The notes: generated by a model from the sequence alone, not told the origin. Numbered from the stretch's first letter, positions 36,144-48,352 are shown. The stretch is DNA of 64,000 bases from Gnetum montanum (GCA_015680685.1 MNCI01036287.1:197192-261191); one strand, 5' to 3'. Numbers and translations are program-made.

Positions 36144-36463
36144 GGTAACCCNTCAACTTAGTTGTGGGGGAGGGAAATCTACCAAAAAGCATCCAACTTT
36201 TTTTGAATTTATCATCACCCAAAGAACATCATTTAGGGTAATTAGCTATAACACTTAGAATAATTGTGCCTAAATATCATTTAATCCTTAGGTATACCAT
36301 GAAATTAAAATTGAAAAACCACCTAAGTAAAAAGCGACCCATTATTAAAAACTTTTGGAAAAGATCACATGGAGATAAAATAAGATCATTAATTAAAGCA
36401 GGCAATAAGGTATAACTTAACTTTAAAAACAACCTTACTAATGCTTGGCCCGTGTGATTGCAG

Positions 36464-39260
36464 ATGGCCCCAAAATGTGGACAATAGGAAGGTCCTACTC
36501 AAGGTGGGAGAAAATGATCTCAAAGAGGTGGAAGACAAGGTCCTGCCAGACAACATGCAGAATAGGAGGAGTAATCATTTAGCATTCATCAAGAAGAACC
36601 TCCTACCGGATGGTCCAGGCAGGCAGAAGTAGGAGCTCCTGCAACGCCTAAACAAGAACAACATCTCATGTTGTCCCAAGATTGTGTTTAGGTCATCCAT
36701 GAAAAGTCCACATTTGCTACGGTGATTGTGGAATTGAACTTCAAATCATTTGCAAAGTTCACTCCTAAGGCTATTAGGGATCACCTCACAGGGTCTCCCT
36801 TCTGGCCTATCCTCTCTAAAAGTGGTGTCTGGTACCTAGGAGAGATGTACCAATTCTAGCACAATAGGTAGCAAGGTACTACTATCAATATCTGTGGTGT
36901 GACAGTTAATTTCTCTACGTAGGCCATTTTGGAGGTGTTAAACCTTCCGAATACAGGGCCCAAGGTTGCTCAGTTATCCACCCGTTCAGACCTCGATGTG
37001 CGAAACAATTGGTTGGAAAAGGCTTATGGCAGAGATAAAACATTTGATGAGTTGACAACGGAAGAGAGGATTTACTTTAAAATTGGAACATATCACCTCT
37101 TCCCCACAAAGGGCTTGAAAAGGATATCAACATATGCAGCTAGAGGATGTGCAGTGTTAATGGAAAAGGTTAATGCTAACCTACCCCATCTATATTTAAC
37201 AGAGATCCTGAGGTGGTTCAAGGAATGAAAAAAAGGGAAGATGGTGCTGCCTTTTCCTTGTCTTATCAGAAAGCTTTGCTGATGTGTTGGTATTTTGGGG
37301 TACACTAATGATGTCCTCTAAAAAGCCTAGACTGCTTCATATGCCGAATTGCTAAAGGCGCCAGCTCCAAGGAAAAGCACTGGCAAAGAGTTGGGTCTAG
37401 AACAAGAAGAAGAATAGATGGCTAGACCAATTGCAACTCAACTTACAGGACCCAGCTAACCTCCAAGCATGGGTCCCAGACACCAACAGGAAGTAGGGCC
37501 CAACACAGGCCAGGATCAGCTGCCACCGCCACAAGACTACAAACTGTCGATGAGCCATCTTAGGGCCCTCGCTGAGATGGTCAATTGGGAAATTCATGAT
37601 GATGCAAACCTCTTCCACATCATTGAATATTCCATACATCCCACTTTTTCTTTAGATCGTACAAGGGGTGAAGTCTCTATTCACATAGGAGGAGGGGAAA
37701 GTAGATGGTCACAACAGATCTCAGGAAATGTGGCATCTTTCTAGGTGCAATTAGAGACTGGTGAAGGGGCCACTATGGTGGTCATGCAACATCAGGATTT
37801 CACGAGAGCTGCATAAGTGGTGATTGAACACATCAAAGAATCCTTCAACATACCTGTTGTGCCACCGATAAATTTCACAAGAGCACGGGATGCTCAAACC
37901 TTGGCCAGAACCTCAATGACTCGTGCAGAACATGAGGATGCACTTGATCGATTACTCCAAATAGGGCAAGTAATGACATCCCTGTTTGACATCCCTTAGG
38001 ATGTTATGGCAATTTAGTCAGATCTCATTTCCATGAAGGGGAAGCTAGTCTTAATAGAAGTGAGGGTCAAGCATGCAGAAGCAAAAGTGCAGAAACTACA
38101 AGAGCAGCTTGTGGCCTTACAAGCAGCACAGCAGGACCCTCTACAATTTGTTCCCACAGACCAACTAGATAATTTTATAACTAAGCAACTAACCAAGCTA
38201 ATAGTGGAGAATAAAAAGATGGCTAATGAAAAAGAGAAGACTATTTGGGATGCCTCGGTTACACAAGCGTAAACTCATGCGCATCTTAAGGTACTCAATG
38301 CCTTACAAGAAGAAAACAAGTAACTCATAGCAGAAAACCTTCGATTGACCACTGTGGAAATGCAAAAGAACGTTCTTGAGGAACACTTCCATCAATTGTG
38401 AGAATAATTCATCCAGGTCAACCAAGATGTAAGCCATTTAGCCAGAGACAATCGAACCCTCTCGATGGAGGAGGTATGCACCATACATCAAAAGTCAGCT
38501 ATTGAGATAAGTGCATGGAATAATGAGGCTAAACAGCATGAAAAGCTGAAGGAGTACTTCTGAGATCAAGTGGAGATGTACAAACAAATCCTTGAGAAGG
38601 AGATCCATATGGCCAAGGCCCAGATCAGCACTATCAGTGCTTAACACACTGACTAATGGGCCATATTAGACACATATGCCTCCACCCACTAAGCAGAAGT
38701 TAAAAGCTGAGACCTGCAGATTCAGGATTTGATAGAATACATGGAGTCAAAAAACCTGAGATATGCTAACCATGCCATGTTAACATCAGGGCACCCAAGG
38801 ATAGAGCTCAAGCAGCAAGTAGCAACCACCCACATCAAATATGAAGCAAAATTTGTAGAACGTAACAAGCTGTTGGAGAAACTGGAAGTTGAAAATTCTA
38901 AACTTGAGGTGGTGAAAGCCAGCTACCAACAATAGAAAGGTGTCACAATGGACTTGGCTCGATGACTAGAAGATTTTCAAGAGTACAGGATAAAGCCAGA
39001 GCCTATGAGGAGGAATGACGGGTGTTCATGGCTTGGTATGTCAAGGCCAATCAAATGTTTCCGCAACTACCCTATCTGTGGGAAGTGCCAATGTCATCAA
39101 ACATTGGAACATTAGCATGGACAGCATAAAACCCTTGGACCGAAGAGGACAAGCTCCAGGCCATACTTTAGCATCATCAAGCCTCAAAACCTGGAGCACA
39201 GACAAAGGAAAGACACTAATGGAGGAGCCACCGCCACCTGGAACTACATGAGTTCCACCC
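36464..39260 (+). pseudogene. ORF2 of element N: plant-transposon-protein-like domain plus coiled coil
   Basis: An ATG at 36,464, just after an acceptor-like TTGCAG, opens one frame that holds to about 38,990, with one probable one-base shift near there. The N-terminal part is Pro/Gln/Arg-rich. The segment at about 36,800-37,225 has the pattern of the 'putative plant transposon protein' domain (Transposase_32, PF20167 as I recall it): VTVNFS, AILEVLNLP, LTTEERIYFKIGTYHLFPT and ISTYAARGCAVLMEKVN. From about 38,030 to 38,930 it is Glu/Lys/Gln-rich with heptad-like spacing, a probable long coiled coil. In-frame stops are TAA, TAG or TGA where CAA, CAG or CGA would fit. No RT, protease or integrase motif is seen. 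The role is unknown. Confidence 0.65.
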
Positions 39261-39404
39261 AATTTTGTAGTTGTAGAACATTGTTTGTGTTGTATCTTCA
39301 TTTTTTTTTCATTTCACACTATGGCATAATCCCATTTCTTCCCATCTAATAATCCCATACCAATCCACTATGTAATCACTGTAACTCGAGGACGAGTTTT
39401 TATT

Positions 39405-39418
39405 CAATCATGGGGGTA
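39405..39418 (+). promoter_or_regulatory. Polypurine tract of element N
   Basis: ATCATGGGGGTA ends exactly at the LTR. Upstream lies CTCGAGGACGAG (about 39,386), a signature found near the 3' end of many plant Gypsy elements. Confidence 0.8.
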
Positions 39419-40245
39419 TGATGAGTCATCATTTGGGGCAACCACGATATCACGTACGTGATATCGCAACCAAGTCACGATATCGCATACGCAATATCGC
39501 AGCCTGCCGCTAGTTCTATAAATAAGAGGTAGCTCTCCCTTGTTTCACACTTAGATTTAGTCCCTTAGTAAAACTCTGGTAATTTTATCCCTCTAGAGAT
39601 AGAATTATTTTCCAGTGTATGCCCATAGTGTGATGACTGTAATTGTACGGCATCCTTATTCGAGTGTAACATACTTGGACATGCACATGACCAGCAATAA
39701 AGATCGAGATTACTTCATCATTGTAGCATTCACTTAGTTTAATTAATTATTTAATTATTATTTATCACTTTCCTAGTTAATATCTCCTCATCCTTATCTC
39801 ATGTTAAAATGCGGAATGAGTATGACTTGATTACGAGCACTTAAGTGTGACTACTTGGTAACCCAGTAGCGTACCTAGGATCTACACTTGGTAATTCCAG
39901 TGGTAGTCATGCACGAAGTCCAAGGTGTGTATGGATAATCAAGGAACGGATGCTCATCGCACTTAGGCTAGATTAGATTCTCTTACCCTTTCTCTCTTAG
40001 CTTAGATAATATTAATTTTCATTATCTTCAAGAGTAGAATTAGATTAGAAACCCATCATACACCTCACTCTGGACTAAACCATACCTGACAAAGATAATA
40101 CTAGTCCAGTTGGGAAGACAGTGAACTGTGACCTAAGGCTAACTATCTAGATGCCACAACTAGTCCATCTACGGAGTTCGATCGGATCATGCATGTAACA
40201 CTCGTATTCATATGGTTGAGTGTAGGGGTACCTCGCCACTCATTA
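39419..40245 (+). repeat. 3' LTR of element N
   Basis: 827 bp from TGATGAGTCATC to CCACTCATTA; the terminal CA has become TA by a transition. It has three intact GATATC palindromes and one damaged copy (39,446-39,500) against two in the 5' LTR, which accounts for the length difference. TATAAATA is at 39,517-39,524. Confidence 0.92.
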
Positions 40246-40250
40246 GAGGT
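40246..40250. repeat. Target-site duplication of N, right copy (GAGGT)
   Basis: Identical to 31,758-31,762. Confidence 0.9.
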
Positions 40251-41130
40251 GAAGATAAAATGTTAAAATTGAGCCTCAAGTGACCTTCTAAATTTTCAAT
40301 CCTAGTCTTAAACCGTAGCCACAGACACCAATGATCTTGAAAGCTAAAAAACCAAGTTGAATGACTACCTGGACTCTTAATACATTATTTTTACTCTAGG
40401 AATCCAAAGAAATACATTGACTAGCATATAATTGATTTTGATGACAATTTAGGCAAGCTTTTGATATCCCAGATTACTTGAAATTCTACAAGAAAATCCT
40501 AAGACCCTAAAGCTAGAAGCCAATCATAACTTGATCTTGTTTGACTATAAAAATTTAAATTTCACAATCAATAGTTTGGGACCTAAGAGAAATACATTAG
40601 TCAGCATATTTTTCAGGGTCTAGCAACTCACAATGATCTTAATAAGTCAAATCAACACCAAAATTGACTTTTTGTCTCTCTTGGACCACTGCACTAATAT
40701 CCCAAGATCCTGATACTCAAAAACTAGTCAAAACAAGCCCCCAAAACCAAATTTGATAAGAAATACATTAGTACCCTAGAGGAAATATGCTAGCCAACAT
40801 AAAAACTATAGGTACCAATGTAAAAATTGTAGATGCTAATGTAAAAACCATGTACTACCTTTTTCTAGCCCTAAAGCAAGCTCAAAATGACCACTTCAAG
40901 TGTCCAAACCCTTCCACAAGCCCTAGAACCTATCACCATGGCCTGTAAAGGCTTAAAACTAGCAAAATATGATTATGATTGACCATGTTTGACCATATAC
41001 TAACCTAACTTACTTTTTTTGGCCTTGCTTCACTATATTACAAGTGAGCATAACCTTCTTTTGATCTACCTTTGTAATATTTTACATTATGTAACAATTT
41101 TATCACACAAGTGTCACTTAATATGCTTAC
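40251..41130 (-). repeat. Outer part of the B2 leader, right of element N
   Basis: Recurring words such as GAAATACATTAGTCAGCATA (40,588) and GGAAATATGCTAGCCAACATA (40,782) continue the motif seen at 31,290-31,757. No gene is seen. The right limit against element F is not sharp. Confidence 0.5.
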
Positions 41131-41199
41131 GATTGATGTGCAAGACTAGAGTATGCACACCTAAGTGCAATTTAGCTTACCTATGAGCCTAAGTGAACC

Positions 41200-42420
41200 T
41201 CATGGTAATATTGAATGATTCATTAACCTTGATTACTTAGATCTTGAGCTTGAGAGCCTGTTTGACCACATAGCCTCTATAGAAAAGCCTCTCAAATGGC
41301 CTAAACACATAGTTAAAACTCTTGACCTCAAGGCTAGTGACATTACTTAAGACTCTTTAGCTAAGATCCTAGTTACAACACACAATGATGAGGAGAAAAA
41401 ACTAAAATTAAGTTCCTCATTTAAACTATAGCAAGCTCATGACATTACCAACGTTCTCTAAGATAACATTAAGGCCTTTACCTAGTCATATGAAGATATA
41501 CTAGGTCTCGATCCATGTTTAGTTCAACACAACAGAATACTTGATCCTATTATTCGACTAGTTAAATAAAAGATTCACAAAACTAGACTACATCTATCCA
41601 TGGTAGTTTGTGATGAGATCATGAAACTTTACCAAGCTATCAATTACACAAATTGGGTGTCCAACATAGTGTTAGTTCCTAAGAAAAATGGGAGTATATG
41701 TATTTGCATTGATTTTTGAGATCTAACTAAGGAAACTATTAAAGATGATTTTCCTTACCTAGTATTCACCAACTCATCAATACTATGGCTAGAGATGCCT
41801 TGTTATCCATCATGGATGGGTTCTCGAGATACAACCAAGTTAGGATCAACTACAGCATCAACTTTTGATGATCTTCATGACCCCTTGGGGAATCTTCAAT
41901 TACACCATGATGTTGTTTGATCTAAATAACATGGGTGCAACCTATCAATAAGCTATGACTTACATATTTAGTGATCATATGCTAGGGTTACTCAACGATT
42001 ATGTGGATGACATAGTAGTCAAATCCAAAGTGGCCAATGATCATGCACATGACCTTGACTTAGTACTTAAATAGTGTCTCAAATACAAACTTAGACTCAA
42101 TCCTAAGAAGTGTATATTCAATGTTAAAATTAGGAAGATACTTGATTTCATAGTGTTTGAAGTAAGAATATGTGCTGATCCTAAGAAGGTTAAGGCCATA
42201 ACCAACTTGGCAACACCTACTAACCTTAAGGGACAACGTAGATTGCAATTTATCCATAGGTTCATCTTAAGACTTACAGATAAGTTACAACCCATGCAAC
42301 ACTTACTTAAGAAAGGAGTTCACTATAAGTGGACAACCCAATGCTAGGAATCCTTTGATAACATTAAGAAAGAGTTGGTTCAACTACCCATGGTGTATCT
42401 ACCATAAAAGGATAAATCCT
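41200..42420 (+). pseudogene. Reverse transcriptase of element F (Tat lineage)
   Basis: A PR-RT linker with SYEDILGLDPCLVQHNRI (about 41,497) leads into NWVSNIVLVPKKNGSI, CIDF.DLTKETIKDDFPYL, then DGFSRYNQV and DYVDDIVVKSK (the catalytic YVDD, about 41,995-42,030). RLNPKKCIFNVK and DPKKVKAITNLATPTNLKGQ follow. The K-D-D-F-P pattern after D-L-N/T-K is typical of the Tat branch. The frame is broken by stops and shifts around 41,760-41,990. Gag and protease are absent; sequence left of about 41,140 is the B2 leader. Confidence 0.85.
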
Positions 42421-42691
42421 TTTACATCTACCTTGTAATCTTTGATAAATCCATAGCCTCTCTACTCTATTAAAAATTATATGATAGAGTAGAGCTTCCT
42501 ATGTTACTTGATCCATGCATTAATAGCCTATGAGACCAATACATAGTGGTTGAGAACTATTATCTAGCCTTGGCCTTGTCCTTGAAGAAGTGAAAACATT
42601 GTCTTTTGAGGAGTCAAGTCAACATTATATGCAAAGATAACATGTTAAGAGTCATAATGATCAACATCTACAAAACTAAATAAATAGCCCA

Positions 42692-43165
42692 ATGGAAGGC
42701 CTAATAGTTGAATTTCACTTGCATTACATCTCCTATGTTTCAACCAAAGGCCAAGCTATAGCCACACAATTCACAATTTTCCTAGTTGAAGACAATGCAT
42801 CCATGGACCCTAAGTTCCCTAATGAGCATGTTAACATAGTCAACAAGGTACCCAAGAATCATGAGGTTATCATGCACTTTGACAAAGCTTCAACTACCCA
42901 TGGGGCTAGTGCTACTACCATCTTAATATCACATTCTAGTGTAATTCAATCCTTCACTTTCCATTTTCAATTTCCATGTACCAACAACCCATCAAAGTAT
43001 GAAGGATTAATCAAAGGAATGATGGTAGCTCATACCCAAAGAATCAAATTTTTGATGATAAAATATGATTTAAAAGTTTTGGTTAACCAAGTAACTAAGG
43101 TTTATTCATGTAAAGTTAAACATTTACAACCATACTATGACCTAGCTAAGAAGCATATGCAATAA
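42692..43165 (+). pseudogene. Second (archaeal-type) RNase H of element F
   Basis: A 157-codon open stretch. The RNase H-like pattern is MHFDKASTTHGASATTILIS, then FPCTNNPSKYEGLIKGM (the C-T-N-N-x-x-E/K-Y-E-x-L-I motif) and KYDLKVLVNQV, where the family usually has D-S-x-L-V. A second, archaeal-type RNase H after the normal one is a hallmark of Tat elements. Several catalytic acidic positions look changed (for example K before YEGL). Downstream it runs into the integrase. Confidence 0.75.
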
Positions 43166-43479
43166 TTTATAGACATTAACATTCAACATATACCACAAAC
43201 TAAGAAAATCCTAGCTAATGTCGTTTCAACCTTTTCCCTAACTATGATGTCAAATGTGTTTAGTAAGTTACCATCTTTAACAATGAACTATGCTTTTTCC
43301 ATCACACAGAACACCAAAGGCACCTCCATAGCCATTATTGACACTACTTCTCAAAAGGAGTGGTACAACGATATAAAGTTTTATCTAATGCATGGTGAAT
43401 GTTCATAGAACCAAACTTCTTCTCAAAAGGATGTTGTATGTAAAAGATCAAAATAATATATCATTATAGCTGATAACAC

Positions 43480-44598
43480 ATTATGTCAAAGGTCCTATGA
43501 TAACATATTATTGGTTTACTTAGGCAAAATTGAAGCCTACATTGTCCTTGAGCAAGTTCATAAAGGTGTATGTTAGGGACATATAGGACATAGAGGCATG
43601 CTTAGAAAAATTAGATGATTAGGATACTATTGGTCATATATGGAAAGTCACTACCTATAGAAGGTTTAGACTTGTGATACCTATCAATGGCATAAAAACT
43701 TAATACACATACCACCAACTGAGTTACACACTACTCAAATAACTTGGCCATTTCAATGATGGGGAATTGCATTATTGGACCTATAACACATAAGTCTTCC
43801 ATAGGGCATAGCTTTCTCATCACTGCAACCAAATATTTTACAAAAGTGGGTTGAAGCTATTCTTGTAAGGAAGATAACATCTCCACAAGTCTATAAATTC
43901 ATATTAGATAACATAGTAGTCCATTTCAACATACCTCTAACTATAGTCATAGATAATGGACCATAGTTCAATAGCCAAGAAACACAAATTTTTATCAATA
44001 GCTAAGCATTAACCATTCCTTTTCATCATCATATTATCCTTAAGATAATGGACAAGCTAAACCTAGCAAGAACATCATCATAAACTTGCTCAAAAAGATG
44101 CTAAACAATAGTAAACACAAGTGGTATGAGAGGCTTTTCCATGCACTTTGGGCCTATAGGACTACCTTTCAAATTGCAACTAGTGTCATCCTATATAGCC
44201 TTGTTTATGGATCTAAAAAAGTTTTCCTCTTGAATTGCAAGTTCCATCACTAAGAGTAGCTCTATCTGAATTCATCAATGACAAGAAAAACAAGAATTTT
44301 CATACCATCAACCTTGATCTAGTGGAAGACCAACAAATACAAACACTTGCTTACATCAAATGATACCAAGAGAGGCAAAAGCAATAGCATCATCATGATC
44401 TAAAAAAACAAAAGATCAAGGAAGGAGAATTGGTCCTTAAGGCTATTTTCAAACATGTAGATAAATTCTTAGCCAATTGGGAGAGACCTTTTTTGGTCAC
44501 CAAGCCTATGGTAGTGGAGCATTCAAATTGGCATATAAGGATGGAAATGAATCAATCAATCTAGTCAACCATTCCTATCTTAAACCTTATTACATCTA
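43480..44598 (+). pseudogene. Integrase of element F
   Basis: Fragments in order: VHKGVC*GHIGHRGM (zinc-binding region), W*GIALLDL near the first catalytic position, FNIPLTIVIDNGP*FNSQE (second catalytic D, at D-N-G), FHHHIILKIMDKLNLA for the family's Y-H-P-Q-x-N-G-Q-x-E, and at the end GAFKLAYKDGNESI and NHSYLKPYYI, stop at 44,598. Many stops and substitutions (the E position is lost) show it is inactive. Confidence 0.75.
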
Positions 44599-44688
44599 AA
44601 GTGTTTTCCTATAGCCATTGTTAATATTCTGGAATAAATGACTAATGTTAATAACTCTAACAACTTATAATAAGTGAGCTTGCATGAC

Positions 44689-44693
<5 letters not shown>

Positions 44694-44727
<34 letters not shown>
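44694..44727. repeat. TC dinucleotide microsatellite
   Basis: An uninterrupted TC run of 34 bases just downstream of the F integrase. Confidence 0.97.
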
Positions 44728-44732
<5 letters not shown>

Positions 44733-47700
44733 GTTTTTCATGATAAATGAACTGCAAAATTTGTAAAATCTATAACGCATGACATAGATCTCTGAACAAT
44801 GTACCAATAGTAGCCTATGGTGGCCTATATTTTTCTAGTTATCTCGTATGGACTTATGTAATGTCTTGTAACATCATATGTTCTTTGTCTTATCTTCTTG
44901 TTCTCTTGAAGTTGTGCTTGTAGGATGAAGCCCAAAGTCATCGTGAAGGTGCAACTCATTGCAATAGCAAGTTACCATGTGACATTGATGCACCATATTC
45001 TATTGGCTTATTCTACTATGCCAAGAGTGTTTGTCTTGCATCACATTTATTACCCCATTTAATCCACAATCCCATATCTCAATTACAACCTTCCATATCA
45101 TAAACAACAATGATGATCCATGTTCAACATTCATGCATTGGGGTCATGTGACATCCCCTTCATCATGCTCTACCATCAAGTTTGTTGGATGTAACACATC
45201 TCATTCAATGAGAAAACCAAACTAGGTTCAACCTTGGTAATGAAACCCAATAAAGAATTCACCTTTCAAAAAAAGAAAGAAAAAATGATGAAGTAATTAC
45301 CAAGAAATCCAAAAGGCCAATGAAACCCAAAACTCAAATCAATGTCTTTAAATAAGCAAAGGGATGAGCTTAATGACCAAAGAAGTCTTGTAATAGAGTG
45401 TTGGTTCTGCTAACATATTATTAAGTGACCAACACCAACCAGCAAGCATGTCACCACCATACCATAGCCATGATGTTAACATGTGGAATTCATTGTTAAT
45501 ACCTATGGCCATTTCCTTGTAACCAAATATAGCCCTTATCCTAGATCATCTCATCATAGCCTTATCTTACCATCATAACCACTCTTTAGCATGGTTCAAT
45601 AGCTACAAAATCAAGCATGGAGATGAAACGTCAATGATGGACCTATGGTTTTGTTTCACATTCCTTGTCGATGTCTCTTGGATCAATCCTCAAAATATCA
45701 ACAAAGAGGGGTCAATGAAACACCACAAAGAAAATCCAAGTTGGAGCCCATGATCAAAATCACTTGTAATCTGATGGAAAATAATGGCAAACATAATTTC
45801 CTTATTTTTCCTAATAACTAGCATTATATCCATCATCACTAGAATTTGAGGTACAATTTTTATTATAAAATGTGAAATGTGTATTTCATAGATTGCAATC
45901 TCATACATCTTAGCATATGGAGGCTAAAAAATGTTTCATAAGTTTTCGATGCCTCACCTTCCAGGTAGAAAAAGCTATATTTTACATATACCCAACCTTG
46001 GGAAGGCTGAAAATGCCTTAAAAATCATCAAAATTAAGTATTTCTCAATTTTTATGCTAGCCATGGTACTTTTTACGTTGGAGTCACATGCAAAGCTAGC
46101 ATACAAATTTGGGCTTTCATTTTTATGTTGGACAAGCCATCAAAGCTAGTGTATAAATTTGGGTGTTAAATTTTTATGCTAAACTTTCAATTTTTACACT
46201 AGGCAATAATGAAGCTAGCATAAAAAGCATAAAAGTTTTCAAATTCAACAAATACACTACCAAGGGATGACCTGCACACACCAAAAAATTGTAGCAATAT
46301 GCTAGCAATCATGGCAAATATCTGCAACAACGGATTAGTCACCAAATGGCCTATTTTAACCAAAGTTGATCACATTGAAAGGACTTTTAAAAATTTGCAT
46401 CTAGGTTGAATAAAGAGACTTTTAGAGTAGTGCATATTCACTAGAAGTCCATAACCATCCTCTCATCTATAGCACAAATCTAGTAACATAGAAACCAACA
46501 AGGAGCTTTAGGAGGAAAAACTTGGAACTACTCAAGAGCAAAGCTTACTACAAAATACACCCTATCAGTTGCATCGAGCTTCAAAAATCCTCCATTTGGC
46601 TCTTTGTGCATTCAAAGCACATAAATTTGTACTTTTTTTAACTTTATTCCTGCAAAGAATTTTATTATTTTAATAAAAAGTTTCAATTCATTTGTTCAAT
46701 GTAAATTTATTTTCTATTTCTTTGCATTTAGATCTACATTTTCCATTTTATTTAATCACATTGTTAAGAAATTAGAAGTCCTTGAGTGATTTGCAAAATC
46801 ATTCGAGGCACTTTAGATCCATTTCTTGGAAGCCCATGGATCCAAAGCTAAGTTGTTTTGCTTTGAAATCTTCGAGCTTCTAGCACCAAATTTTTCAAGT
46901 GTTACAATAAGAATGCATACTAGACTTGCCCATAAATGTATATTTTAGCAATGATTAAAGAAATTTCAGACAAGCAAAAGGGAGTACATCTTGAACTAAG
47001 AATGGAAGAAATGCTTGGAGCAATTTAAAATGTTTCTTAAATAAAATCTGATATAGCTTGGCATCTATGCATTTGAATCCTCTAAAGTGATTTTATTTAT
47101 TTAAGTTTACTTCATCCATATTTCTTTAAACTTGTTTCTAACCAAGATGAAAGACCATAACCATATGCCTCATTAGTAATTATTTTTATTCACCACCTTG
47201 TTAATTAGATTTGGTCACTTTCACATAAGTAGTTACACTATTCTAAAGGAGATAATCAAGTGTTTGTAAGATAATCTTGTCCAAATAGCATTGGAGTGCA
47301 TCTGTAATTTGGGTTCTACATACTTTAATAGTTAGTATGATGATTAATTGTGCATGTCTCATGATGATTATGTATTTGTATGAATGGATATTCCCCTTCT
47401 GATCAGCACTTGACATTGGAAGCTAAGGTAGATGTAGAGTTTTTTAAGTATGTAATTGAATTGAAAAATAGCTCTAATTTTGATCAAAAAATACTTTGAT
47501 TTTTTGCCAAAAATCCATAGAGATCTTTGAGCTTAACCTTAGAAACAAAATATAATAATATCAATTGACAATAGCAATCCATTTCCAAAGGGACATTAGA
47601 GTCTATGAGCTTCTCCTAGGAGAAAAGCTAGTTATAATTTATTTTTTATGCATAAGTCATTTTCAAAAGGATCAAAAATTGGTATATGAGGAAGTTTCTT

Positions 47701-48352
47701 ATTATGATTTATGTTGTTATCCTTACATTTTTCTCATTTTTTAAATGTCATAAAGTAAGTAATTCAAGTGCTATTAGTGAGCTAAAAGCAAAATATAATA
47801 AAAAAAAGCTTGTAGAGTAACACACTCATAATGCTTTGATAATGTAGCCTGAAATGTATCTATCTTCATAACCTATCCTTATGTTTTAGATCTCAAGGTT
47901 GATAGGTTAATGATTCTAGAACAAGTAATATGCTTTAAGGTTTAGGAGATTCTACCTTACTTGGCAAAGGATATTTCATTTTGAATATTGAAACTAAAGC
48001 ATCTTGCATAGTAGATGCATTTACCCAAGAATCCATCTTAGGCTGAGATGATTATCTAAGACAATAGAATAGTAAATCTAAAAGTCATATTCTTCTTCCC
48101 ACTTAGGGGGGTAGGATGGGATAAATAAAAAATAGATATACATTGTTCACTTCATATAAAGAAAAGATGATAAGTAAATTAAAGAGGTATGACATGTTGG
48201 AACAAAAGATTAGATTGGTATATGGATATCTCATGATGTATATGAAGAACCAAGATAACCAAGACTATACATGTAAGGAGGAGGCTTTTCTCCTATCCTT
48301 TTGAACTTCTATCTAGATGTATTGGATAAAAGCTATGAGAATGGATACTATA
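44728..48352. other. Unassigned region; leader-like repeats at 45,930-46,270
   Basis: No long frame or domain is convincing. At 45,930-46,270 words such as CAAAGCTAGCATACAAATTTGGG recur, resembling the B1/B2 leader units. Near the right end, 48,280-48,345 encodes GGFSPILLNFYLDVLDKSYE, faintly like an RT block of non-LTR or group II type. The remainder is AT-rich with nothing I can name. Confidence 0.4.

Larger units (their letters stand above)
31763..40245 (+). mobile_element. Element N: complete non-autonomous LTR retrotransposon (gag plus ORF2, no pol)
   Basis: The element is bounded by LTRs of 794 and 827 bp and flanked by GAGGT at 31,758-31,762 and 40,246-40,250. It has a tRNA-Asp-type PBS and a polypurine tract, and its LTRs match those of A and G. 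The 6.9 kb interior holds a gag frame (32,704-34,551), the family's conserved 3' block (about 35,040-36,000), an internal palindrome-plus-TATA module (36,071-36,143) and a second long frame (36,464 to about 39,260). I found no protease, RT, RNase H or integrase motif in any frame. It would have needed enzymes from a relative such as G. Confidence 0.9.
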
